Assembly: GCA_943326215.1 (NCBI GenBank)
Contig: CALPSK010000046.1
Span: 1 to 6,875 of the forward strand
Reading direction: 5' to 3'
Length of the DNA: 6,875 nucleotides
Origin: Sediminibacterium ginsengisoli
GTDB lineage: Bacteria; Bacteroidota; Bacteroidia; Chitinophagales; Chitinophagaceae
In this document: piece by piece, positions 1 through 6,482 of the stretch
How positions within the stretch are numbered: position 1 is the first letter of the stretch
Layout: every line of letters starts with the position of its first letter
Translations under genes and position numbers: made by a program
The notes under the pieces: generated by a model
Seen by the model: the letters and a program-made list of their open reading frames with translations, nothing else
What the model was told of the DNA's origin: nothing
Database searches by the model: none

Positions 1-1449
1 GGCCACCTGCTTCACCTGAATGGTGTCAAACTCTTTAATTTCTGTCTTGCGCTCTTTACCCTTGCCATATTTCTTAGTTAGGTTTTCATAATAAGCCACA
101 GCATAATCCACTAAATTGGCTAAATGATTCTTCACTTCTCTAATTTCTTCTTCAATAGTTTTAATTTGAGCGTTCAGTTCGTCAATATCTAATTTATAAA
201 TTCTTCTAACCGGCTTATCGGTTAATTTTAATAAATCGGTACGCTCAATTGGTTTTTTAAATTTCTTCTTGAAAGGTAAAAAGGCATCATTAATAGCATC
301 AATTACTTTATCCCAGCTAGCATGCTTCTTTTCAAGTTCTTTATATATCTTTTCTTCAAAGAAAATCTTTTCCAAACTAGTGAAATGCCATTTATCTTCT
401 AACTCTTTTAATTGAATTTTTAATTCTAGCTCCAATAAACTCTTGGTATGGTCTACTGAATGACGCAGTAAATCAGAAGCTCCTAAAAATTGAGGTCTTT
501 GACCCACAATCACACAGGCATTGGGAGAAATACTTATTTCACAATCTGTGAAGGCATATAAAGCGTCAATGGTAATATCTGGTGATATACCTGTAGCTAA
601 ATCAATTTGAATTTCCACTTCAGCAGCTGTTACATCGGTTACCTTTTTAATTTTAATCTTACCTTGGTCATTGGCCTTGGTAATACTTTCCATTAATTGA
701 GTGGTGGTCACACCATATGGAACGTCTTTAATAACTAAAGTTTTCTTATCAAACTCTTCAATATGTGCTCTTACTCTTACTTTGCTTCCTCTTCTTCCAT
801 CATTATAATTACTAGCATCAATCATACCACCCGTTTGAAAATCGGGTAATAATTGAAACTTCTTCCCTCTTAAATGTTTAATAGCAGCATCGGTAATCTC
901 TATAAAATTATGTGGAAGAATTTTGGTGGATAAACCCACTGCAATACCATCGGCTCCTTGTGCTAATAATAAAGGAAACTTCATAGGAAGGGTAACGGGT
1001 TCTTGCTTACGACCATCATAGCTTAAAGCCCAATCGGTAGTTTTACCATTAAAAGCTACTTCTAAAGCAAACTTGCTCAAACGCGCTTCTATATATCTAG
1101 CTGCAGCTGCATCATCTCCAGTTCTTACATCCCCCCAGTTACCTTGGGTTTCCACAAGCATATCTTTCTGACCAATATTGACCAAGGCATCTCCAATACT
1201 GGCATCACCATGCGGATGATACTGCATACTTTGACCAATAATATTAGCTACTTTATTAAACCTGCCATCATCCATTTCTTTCATGGCATGTAAAATTCTG
1301 CGTTGAACGGGTTTTAAACCATCTTCAATGGCCGGTACCGCACGCTCTAATATTACATAAGATGCATAGTCTAAGAACCAATTTTTATATTGGCCTTGCA
1401 CTCCCGATTCATTCTCTGTAACCCTACTTAAATTTTTCTCTTTTGCCAT
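1..1449 (-). CDS. parC: DNA topoisomerase IV subunit A (ParC), C-terminus cut by window edge
   Basis: This is the DNA-cleaving and rejoining subunit of topoisomerase IV, which with ParE decatenates and relaxes DNA. The frame is open from the ATG at 1447-1449 to the left edge, giving 483 codons with no stop; the family is usually well over 800 residues, so the C-terminal DNA-wrapping domain is missing. Seen in order: the winged-helix entry region (DYASYVILERAVPAIEDGLK, about residues 27-46), the quinolone-region motif HPHGDASIGDAL (78-89), the catalytic tyrosine in AARYIE (Tyr119, preceded by Arg118), the tower region (about 150-340), and a charged helical stretch (about 350-475) fitting the coiled-coil C-gate. 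The HPHGDASIGDAL wording and the partner ParE point to Bacteroidota topoisomerase IV rather than gyrase; this subtype call rests on remembered family sequences. It starts 12 nt after the cupin stop and is probably cotranscribed with it. Ala sits where E. coli GyrA has Ser83. Confidence 0.95.
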   Translation of the reverse strand, partial: MAKEKNLSRVTENESGVQGQYKNWFLDYASYVILERAVPAIEDGLKPVQRRILHAMKEMDDGRFNKVANIIGQSMQYHPHGDASIGDALVNIGQKDMLVETQGNWGDVRTGDDAAAARYIEARLSKFALEVAFNGKTTDWALSYDGRKQEPVTLPMKFPLLLAQGADGIAVGLSTKILPHNFIEITDAAIKHLRGKKFQLLPDFQTGGMIDASNYNDGRRGSKVRVRAHIEEFDKKTLVIKDVPYGVTTTQLMESITKANDQGKIKIKKVTDVTAAEVEIQIDLATGISPDITIDALYAFTDCEISISPNACVIVGQRPQFLGASDLLRHSVDHTKSLLELELKIQLKELEDKWHFTSLEKIFFEEKIYKELEKKHASWDKVIDAINDAFLPFKKKFKKPIERTDLLKLTDKPVRRIYKLDIDELNAQIKTIEEEIREVKNHLANLVDYAVAYYENLTKKYGKGKERKTEIKEFDTIQVKQVA

Positions 1450-1461
1450 ATTAACTGTTCT

Positions 1462-1830
1462 TTAGAGACGGTAAGTATCTTCACTACCTTCTGCTAAACT
1501 ATTTAATTCTAAAAAAATAATATCTGTCAACGCCTTTACTTCATGCCAAACATTGGCTTCAATAATCACTCTAGAAGGCGCTTCTATGGTGAGATTTCCC
1601 TTTTCTTCCGTAAGCAAGTTTTTCCATTCCATTTGGATAGAGCCTTGCACTAATAACATTTCTTCGGGGTTCTTACCTGGCGACTTCCCCTTATGATAAT
1701 GTTGTCCACTTATCGTACCCGCATTTCTATACACTAATAAAAACTCTCCAGTTCTATTGGTGCTAAAATAATGAAGTGCCCCACGCTCATCAATTGCTTT
1801 TACATCTATTTTAGAAACGCTTACACTCAT
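1462..1830 (-). CDS. Small single-domain cupin protein, function unknown
   Basis: A 122-residue protein of one cupin barrel. The first cupin motif is visible as GQHYHKGKSPGKNPEEMLLV, with likely metal ligands His44, His46 and Glu57 (Glu56 is the alternative), followed by G63. The second motif supplies His96 in ANVWHEV. The 10-residue spacing between the His pair and Glu is longer than in the textbook motif but common in sugar-epimerase-like and WxcM/FdtA-like cupins. No signal peptide or membrane segment is seen, so a cytosolic location is expected. The ATG at 1828-1830 is the only sensible start. It lies 100 nt after the DUF1835 gene and 12 nt before parC on the same strand, so it is likely part of the topoisomerase IV operon. 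Substrate and reaction cannot be told; a sugar-nucleotide isomerase, a small-molecule dioxygenase or a sensor are all possible. Confidence 0.85.
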   Translation of the reverse strand: MSVSVSKIDVKAIDERGALHYFSTNRTGEFLLVYRNAGTISGQHYHKGKSPGKNPEEMLLVQGSIQMEWKNLLTEEKGNLTIEAPSRVIIEANVWHEVKALTDIIFLELNSLAEGSEDTYRL

Positions 1831-1869
1831 TTTATTATTTTAAACAACTATTATCTGATCAAATTCTAT

Positions 1870-1907
1870 TACTATTTATAAAAGCGCTAATTCTTTAATA
1901 AATAGTA
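1870..1907. other. Near-perfect inverted repeat (RNA hairpin) between DUF1835 gene and cupin gene
   Basis: The left arm 1870-1884 and right arm 1893-1907 are complementary at 14 of 15 positions: ten outer pairs (TACTATTTAT / ATAAATAGTA), one A-A mismatch, four inner pairs (AAAG / CTTT), and an 8-nt loop. It sits in the 100-nt untranslated gap of the minus-strand operon. The arms are AT-rich and no clear T-run follows on the minus strand, so it is not a textbook intrinsic terminator. It could be a weak terminator or attenuator that lowers cupin-parC expression, a processing or stability element, or an operator. The pairing is seen directly; its role is inference. Confidence 0.5.
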
Positions 1908-1930
1908 TTACTAATTCTACTTTTATATCC

Positions 1931-2761
1931 TTAGTCTTCTGCAACCACCGATGATCCTCCTGGCATTTGCACCACGATATCCTTCCAACCTTTCTGCCAA
2001 TTTCCTGCAAAAACAATTTTACCCATTTCAGCCATGGCTTTTAATCTTGAAACAATAAAGGCATCTCCTGTTTTAATTTTCATTTTACTTATAATATGTG
2101 CTATAGCACTAGGAAGTTTTTGCGCATTTTTAGTAAGTAAAGAATAAATGTCTTTGTCATAAAAGCTAATAGGCATACTCACTAATTTCTTACCACCCTC
2201 TAAAAAACGAACACTTTCATTTTCTTGACATAATTTTTTCCACTCATCTGGATCAATTTCAAATTCACTTAAAGTAATTGGGCGCGCTAATTTTTTAGCT
2301 TTCAAGAATTCCTTGGGTTGGATTTCACTTAAGTGAGTTGGATAAAACAATTGTCCTTTATCATTTAAAAATGGCAAGTTATTTAAATACAAAACTTGCA
2401 ATCGACCTTGATAAGGCTTTAGCTGTGTCATTAACCAATAATAACCGCAAACATCGTGTGCATTTTGACCCATCCAAAACCATACTTCTTCTTCAGGGTT
2501 TGCTTCTAAACTTTCTATAAGTTGATTTACTGTTAATTTATCATCTACAATATCTAACTGCTCCTCATAAGGCGAATGCTCTAATATATTCTTCCACCAA
2601 TCACGTCTTACTTGATACCCTTCGGTTTCATAAATGTCAAGTATGGGGCCAACGGCATAGTCGTCCTTTATTTCAACGACCTTACCAGCCAAAGAATCAT
2701 CTAAGGCTATGGCTTCTTCAATAGAAGCTATATCTGCTGTATTAAATACTAAGTGTATCAT
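1931..2761 (-). CDS. DUF1835 / DUF3658 domain protein, function unknown
   Basis: A 276-residue soluble protein with no signal peptide or membrane span. Residues 1 to about 125 match DUF1835 as I remember it: MIHLVFN at the start, DDYAVGPI (33-40), RRDWW (52-56) and [18 protein letters not shown] (93-110), a Trp/His-rich block. Residues about 160-265 match DUF3658, with the [15 protein letters not shown] segment (172-186) and a C-terminal [13 protein letters not shown] stretch. Neither domain has an assigned biochemical role that I know. The ATG at 2759-2761 lies inside the last codons of parE, a 20-nt overlap in another frame, which implies translational coupling to topoisomerase IV subunit B. 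I recall this gene beside parE in other Chitinophagaceae-like genomes, which suggests a conserved neighbourhood, but not a function. The family call is by motif memory; no search was run. Confidence 0.85.
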   Translation of the reverse strand: MIHLVFNTADIASIEEAIALDDSLAGKVVEIKDDYAVGPILDIYETEGYQVRRDWWKNILEHSPYEEQLDIVDDKLTVNQLIESLEANPEEEVWFWMGQNAHDVCGYYWLMTQLKPYQGRLQVLYLNNLPFLNDKGQLFYPTHLSEIQPKEFLKAKKLARPITLSEFEIDPDEWKKLCQENESVRFLEGGKKLVSMPISFYDKDIYSLLTKNAQKLPSAIAHIISKMKIKTGDAFIVSRLKAMAEMGKIVFAGNWQKGWKDIVVQMPGGSSVVAED

Positions 2762-4637
2762 GCGCTTTATCCAATTCTACTTTTAAATTATTGATAATAA
2801 AATCCTGTCTCTCTTGGGTATTCTTACCCATATAATATTCTAATAAATGCTGAATATGATCTCCTTGTTCTAAAATAACAGGATCTAATTTAATGTCTGC
2901 ATTAATAAACTTGCCAAATTCTTCAGGACTAATCTCTCCTAGACCTTTAAACCTTGTAATCTCTGGCTTGGAACCTAATTCTTTAATAGCAGCCTGCTTC
3001 TCAGCTTCATCATAACAATAAATGGTCTTTTGCTTATTACGTACTCTAAATAAAGGCGTCTCTAAAACAAATACATGGCCTTTTTTTACTAAGTCTGGGA
3101 AGAATTGCAAAAAGAAAGTAAGAATTAATAAACGTATGTGCATACCATCTACATCGGCATCGGTAGCAATCACCACTTGATTATACCTTAAACCTTCTAA
3201 ACCTTCTTCAATATTTAAAGCGTGTTGTAATAAATTAAATTCTTCGTTTTCGTATACCACTTTCTTGGTTAAACCAAAAGCGTTCAAAGGTTTACCCCTT
3301 AAACTAAATACCGCTTGGGTGTCTACATTTCTAGACTTCGTTATACTTCCACTAGCAGAATCTCCCTCGGTAATAAATAAGGTACTGCCTTGTTGTAAAG
3401 AAATAAACATTTCTTTATTCTTAGCAGGCAAATCGTCGTTTAAATGCACACGACAATCTCTTAATTTTTTATTATGCAAATTAGCCTTCTTCGCTCTTTC
3501 ATTTGCTAATTTTTTAATGCCTGCTAATTCTTTTCTTTCGTGTTCGTTTTGTTCAATTCTTTTTTTAAGTGCTTCTGCAGTAGCTGTATTTCTATGCAAG
3601 AAGTTATCTAATTCTTTCGCTAAAAATTCAGTTATGAAATTCTTCATGCTTGGCCCGCCCTCTGCCACATTCTGAGATCCTAATTTTGTTTTGGTCTGAC
3701 TTTCAAATACAGGTTCTTGCACTCTTACTGAAATAGCCGCTACTATGCTAGTTCTAATATCAGAGGCGTCGTAATCTTTTTTATAAAAATCACGAATGAC
3801 TTTAATATAGGCTTCTCTAAAGGCTTGTTGATGCGTTCCACCCTGTGTAGTGTATTGACCATTTACAAAAGAAAAAATATCTTCTCCATAATCGTTATTG
3901 TGAGACATGGCTACTTCAATATCATCGCCTTTCAAATGTATAATAGGATATCTAAGTTCGTCTGGATTGGTTTTTCTTTCTAGTAAGTCTAATAAACCAT
4001 TTTTACTCACATACTTTTTATCATTAAATAAAATACTCAAGCCTGCATTTAAATAACAGTAGTTCCATAATTGTCCATCGATATACTCATGTATATAATG
4101 AAAGTTTTTGAACATGGAAGAATCTGGTGTAAACACTACCAAGGTACCATTAGCTTCCGTTGTTTTGACTTCTTTGGTTTCACTAATCAATACTCCTTTT
4201 TTAAAAGTAGCAGTTCTTTGCTTGCCTTCTCTAAATGCAGTCACTAAAAAATCTTCACTTAAGGCGTTTACCGCTTTAGTACCTACTCCATTTAAACCCA
4301 CCGATTTTTGGAAGGCCTTACTATCGTATTTAGCACCTGTATTTATTTTACTTACTACATCTACAATTTTTCCAAGTGGAATACCGCGACCATAATCTCT
4401 AATGGTCACTTCTTTTCCTACAATGCCAATTTCAATTTGTTTACCATAGCCCATGGTATGTTCATCGATACAGTTATCAATGACCTCTTTCATAAGTACA
4501 TAAATACCATCATCAGGAGCTGAACCATCTCCTAATTTACCTATATACATTCCTGGTCTTAATCTTATATGTTCCTTCCAATCTAAAGACCGAATCGAAT
4601 CTTCGTTATACTCTGATGGAATCTTTGTTTCTGCCAT
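2742..4637 (-). CDS. parE: DNA topoisomerase IV subunit B (ParE)
   Basis: The ATPase subunit of topoisomerase IV, 631 residues from the chosen ATG, close to the usual length for Bacteroidota. The GHKL ATP site shows EVIDN (51-55, general base Glu51, Mg-binding Asn55), DYGRGIP (81-87) and [14 protein letters not shown] (114-127); the transducer shows GGTHQQAF (266-273) and the ATP-contacting QTK loop (Gln314, Lys316). The TOPRIM domain has EGDSASG (424-430), the TDADVDG metal triad (Asp493, Asp495, Asp497) and RFKGLGE (562-568). DYGRGIP, GLNGVG and EGDSASG differ from the gyrase versions DNGRGIP, GLHGVG and EGDSAGG and fit the Bacteroidota topoisomerase IV type. The frame stays open upstream to an ATG at 4725-4727, but those 30 extra residues resemble nothing in the family and would contain the predicted promoter, so the start at 4635-4637 ([10 protein letters not shown]) is preferred. 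The stop overlaps the next gene by 20 nt. Confidence 0.96.
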   Translation of the reverse strand: MAETKIPSEYNEDSIRSLDWKEHIRLRPGMYIGKLGDGSAPDDGIYVLMKEVIDNCIDEHTMGYGKQIEIGIVGKEVTIRDYGRGIPLGKIVDVVSKINTGAKYDSKAFQKSVGLNGVGTKAVNALSEDFLVTAFREGKQRTATFKKGVLISETKEVKTTEANGTLVVFTPDSSMFKNFHYIHEYIDGQLWNYCYLNAGLSILFNDKKYVSKNGLLDLLERKTNPDELRYPIIHLKGDDIEVAMSHNNDYGEDIFSFVNGQYTTQGGTHQQAFREAYIKVIRDFYKKDYDASDIRTSIVAAISVRVQEPVFESQTKTKLGSQNVAEGGPSMKNFITEFLAKELDNFLHRNTATAEALKKRIEQNEHERKELAGIKKLANERAKKANLHNKKLRDCRVHLNDDLPAKNKEMFISLQQGSTLFITEGDSASGSITKSRNVDTQAVFSLRGKPLNAFGLTKKVVYENEEFNLLQHALNIEEGLEGLRYNQVVIATDADVDGMHIRLLILTFFLQFFPDLVKKGHVFVLETPLFRVRNKQKTIYCYDEAEKQAAIKELGSKPEITRFKGLGEISPEEFGKFINADIKLDPVILEQGDHIQHLLEYYMGKNTQERQDFIINNLKVELDKAHDTLSI

Positions 4638-4681
4638 AATTATCAATGCTTTAGGGGCATAAAAGGGCCCTTGTCTGACTG

Positions 4682-4712
4682 CAAATCTAATGAGCGTGGT
4701 GGTTACCCCAAT
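4682..4712 (-). promoter_or_regulatory. Predicted Bacteroidota-type promoter of the parE operon
   Basis: Read on the minus strand, TAGATTTG (plus coordinates 4682-4689) matches the -7 consensus TAnnTTTG exactly. Nineteen bases upstream is ATTG (4709-4712), three of four bases of the -33 element TTTG, at the expected spacing. Transcription should begin near 4674-4678, leaving an untranslated leader of about 40 nt before the parE ATG at 4637. This placement also argues against the longer parE start at 4727. Confidence 0.55.
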
Positions 4713-4739
4713 TTTACTTTTCACCAATTGCCCTAATTA

Positions 4740-4748
4740 TGTGGATAA
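4740..4748 (-). promoter_or_regulatory. Perfect DnaA-box 9-mer between divergent genes
   Basis: The plus strand reads TGTGGATAA, so the minus strand reads TTATCCACA, the strong DnaA-box consensus. It lies about 28 bp upstream of the predicted parE -33 element, in the gap between parE and the YkgJ-family gene. I see no cluster of further boxes or AT-rich unwinding repeats, so this is not evidence of a replication origin. It could be a DnaA-dependent regulatory site or a chance match. The match is exact; binding is inference. Confidence 0.4.
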
Positions 4749-4770
4749 ACGATTATTCTCTTATCTTTAA

Positions 4771-4914
4771 AGCATCAAAACAGACCCAAAATACCCCATT
4801 ACCGACCTTGCTTATATCAAGCAGAAGGCTGAGGCTTTAAGCGCCGAAAACGATCAATTTCAGTCCTTTATAGCAGCTATAGATAGTAAAACCCTTGACG
4901 CGGAAGCCTTTTCA
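4771..4914 (+). other. In-frame upstream coding-like stretch of the YkgJ-family gene lacking a normal start codon
   Basis: This stretch is open in the same frame as the downstream YkgJ-family gene, directly after a TAA at 4768-4770. Its 48 codons translate to a charged, helical sequence (ITDLAYIKQKAEALSAEN is part of it, then QFQSFIAAID) that looks like the usual region of about 50 residues preceding the cysteine cluster in Bacteroidota members of the family. It contains no ATG, GTG or TTG. Possible readings are a non-canonical start such as ATC at 4774 or ATT at 4798, a small indel or assembly error near 4760-4775, or real loss of the N-terminus with translation now beginning at the TTG at 4915. 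Confidence 0.5.
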
Positions 4915-5301
4915 TTGTCTGAACAGATTAGCCCTAAGATAGATTGCACCAGCTGTGGCAATTGCTGTAAAAGCTTAATGGTCAATATAGATGAAGCTGA
5001 AGCTTCTAATTTAGCCAAGCATTTAGGAAAAACAAGAGAGGATTTTGATACTGAATTTATCTCTAAAGGAGAATCGGGCCGTATGGTGATCAATGCTATA
5101 CCCTGTCATTTTCTAGTAGGGAATAGTTGTTCTGTCTATGAACACCGATTTGCAGGATGTAAAGAATTCCCTGCCTTTCATGTGCCTGAATTAAAGAGAA
5201 GAATGTTTACCACTTTTATGCATTATGACCGCTGCCCCATAATCTTTAATGTAATAGAAAATTTGAAATTAAATTTAGAATTTAAGAAATCGGAAAATTA
5301 A
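4915..5301 (+). CDS. YkgJ-family cysteine-cluster protein (CxxCxxCC, putative Zn/Fe-binding)
   Basis: Proteins of this family bind a zinc or iron centre through clustered cysteines; their cellular role is not firmly known. From the TTG at 4915 the product has 128 residues. It shows CTSCGNCC (Cys11, 14, 17, 18), then PCHFL (Cys64), NSCSVYEHR (Cys72), GCKEFP (Cys82) and a late Cys107 in YDRCP. The order CxxCxxCC ... PCxFL ... CxxYExR ... CxxFP is the family signature. The TTG is only the first standard start in frame; the family-like sequence continues about 48 codons further upstream, so the true product is probably longer and the given start is uncertain. No membrane segment or signal peptide is seen, suggesting a cytosolic protein. 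Its stop is followed after one base by the ATG of the DUF1343 gene, so the two are probably cotranscribed and coupled. Confidence 0.82.
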   Translation: MSEQISPKIDCTSCGNCCKSLMVNIDEAEASNLAKHLGKTREDFDTEFISKGESGRMVINAIPCHFLVGNSCSVYEHRFAGCKEFPAFHVPELKRRMFTTFMHYDRCPIIFNVIENLKLNLEFKKSEN

Positions 5302-5302
5302 G

Positions 5303-6472
5303 ATGAGCATTCAATTTGGTATAGATCATTTACTTACTTTAAATCCGAAATGGAAAACAAAAAAGATAGCTTTTTTGACCAATGATGCTGCCACTACTAT
5401 TAAAGGTATATCCAGCAGAAAGGCTTTGATAGATGCAGGATTTAATATTGTACTATTATTTTCCCCTGAACATGGTATTAGTACCAAGGGCGAAGATGGA
5501 TTGAAAATGAAAGATGCAGTAGACCCGATTACTGAATTAAAAGTCATTAGTTTATACAATATCAAATTAGCACCTACTAAAGAAGACTTAAAAGGTATTG
5601 ATTTACTACTATTTGACATACCCGATGCAGGTACTCGTTTTTATACTTATTTATGGACAATGAGTTATTATATAGAAACGGCAGCTAAATTTAAATTACC
5701 TGTAATTATTTTAGACAGACCGAACCCATTAGGAGGAATTTTTAATTTAGTTGAAGGCCCCATGCTAGATAGTTCGCTGAGTAGCTTTATTGGAAGGTTC
5801 TCTATACCTATAAAACACCAGTCAAGTTTTGGTGAATTGGCGAAGTATTTTAACGAAAGTCAAAATTGGAATGCCCAATTAGAAGTGATACCATGCAAAA
5901 ACTTAAAAAGAGAAAACTTATTTTTTGATTGGAATTATAAATGGATCAACCCTTCCCCTGCACTTCAAAATTTTGAAGCTTGTTTATTGTATCCTGGTTT
6001 ATGTTTATTTGAAGCCACCAATGTTTCTGTGGGCAGAGGCAGCGACTATTCATTTGAATGGATAGGTGCCTCTTGGTTTAATATGCCTGCCATTGTATTG
6101 GTTTGGCAAAACATACTGAAAGACGATATAAAAATTGAAACACTTCGATTAACCATGTTAATTGATAACGAAATAGAAGACATTAAAGGCATTAGAATTA
6201 AAGTCATTGCTCCGAGTACATTTAATCCGGTTTTAACAGGGCTTATTTTATTAAAACTCATTAAGGATATTCACCCACAAGACTTTAAGTGGCAGCCTTA
6301 TCCCACCCATGTAAACCCATCTGGTGCTAATCATTTATCTTTACTCTTAGGAATTCCTGATGCAGAAAAACTATTCGACCTTCCCTTAAAAGATTGGTTG
6401 AATAAAGTAGTATCGGCTTTAAAAGTATCACAATGGAAAAAAACCATGCAGCCCTATTTACTCTATGAATAA
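5303..6472 (+). CDS. DUF1343 (NamZ-like exo-beta-N-acetylmuramidase family) protein without signal peptide
   Basis: A 389-residue full-length DUF1343 protein. Characterised family members (NamZ of Bacillus subtilis and Tannerella forsythia) release terminal MurNAc from peptidoglycan fragments. Family blocks seen in order are FSPEHG (53-58), ISLYN (82-86, usually SLYG), FDIPDAGTRFYTYLWT (104-119), LDRPNPLGG (137-145), EGPMLD (151-156), the NPSPALQ segment (216-222), YPGLCLFEATNVSVGRGSD (230-248) and the C-terminal THVNPSGANHL (335-345). Glu56 and His57 are candidate active-site residues by their conservation; I do not assert a mechanism. The N-terminus MSIQFGIDHLL has no hydrophobic signal or lipobox, unlike secreted NamZ enzymes, so a cytosolic place is expected. 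It starts 1 nt after the YkgJ-family stop and ends 10 nt before an LTA-synthase-family gene. A role in cell-wall sugar recycling is plausible; loss of that activity in this short form is also possible. Confidence 0.9.
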   Translation: MSIQFGIDHLLTLNPKWKTKKIAFLTNDAATTIKGISSRKALIDAGFNIVLLFSPEHGISTKGEDGLKMKDAVDPITELKVISLYNIKLAPTKEDLKGIDLLLFDIPDAGTRFYTYLWTMSYYIETAAKFKLPVIILDRPNPLGGIFNLVEGPMLDSSLSSFIGRFSIPIKHQSSFGELAKYFNESQNWNAQLEVIPCKNLKRENLFFDWNYKWINPSPALQNFEACLLYPGLCLFEATNVSVGRGSDYSFEWIGASWFNMPAIVLVWQNILKDDIKIETLRLTMLIDNEIEDIKGIRIKVIAPSTFNPVLTGLILLKLIKDIHPQDFKWQPYPTHVNPSGANHLSLLLGIPDAEKLFDLPLKDWLNKVVSALKVSQWKKTMQPYLLYE

Positions 6473-6482
6473 CGATGTCATT

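Noticed and set aside
921..931. Second DnaA-like 9-mer (GGTGGATAA) in parC
   Set aside because: It has one mismatch and lies inside conserved coding sequence, so it is most simply coding.
3265..3675. Plus-strand open frame of 136 codons inside parE, with similar ones at 2338-2520, 4108-4395 and 4308-4523
   Set aside because: They are antisense to well-supported coding regions, have no recognisable domain, and are explained by the codon pattern of the real gene.
4638..4727. A 30-residue N-terminal extension of ParE from the ATG at 4725-4727
   Set aside because: The extra residues do not resemble the ParE family, and the stretch contains the predicted promoter. The ATG at 4635-4637 gives a normal ParE start and length.
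4740..4748. A chromosomal replication origin at the DnaA box
   Set aside because: Only one perfect 9-mer is seen. There is no box cluster, no unwinding-element repeats, and no dnaA, dnaN or other origin-type neighbours in the window.
4734..4769. Plus-strand promoter for the YkgJ-family gene (TAATTATG at 4734 or TATCTTTA at 4762 as -7 elements)
   Set aside because: Each matches TAnnTTTG at only 7 of 8 positions and neither has a good TTTG at 19-21 bp upstream. Such matches are expected by chance in AT-rich DNA.
4739..4840. A short plus-strand frame starting ATG TGG ATA AAC at 4739 as the N-terminus of the YkgJ-family protein
   Set aside because: It is in a different frame, ends at a TAA about 33 codons on, and shows no convincing slippery site for shifting into the YkgJ frame. 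Its codons after 4771 are out of frame with the protein-like reading.
4860..5093. Minus-strand frames at 4860-5093, 5326-5619 and 6046-6261
   Set aside because: They lie antisense to the YkgJ-family and DUF1343 genes, show no family features, and have no supporting context.
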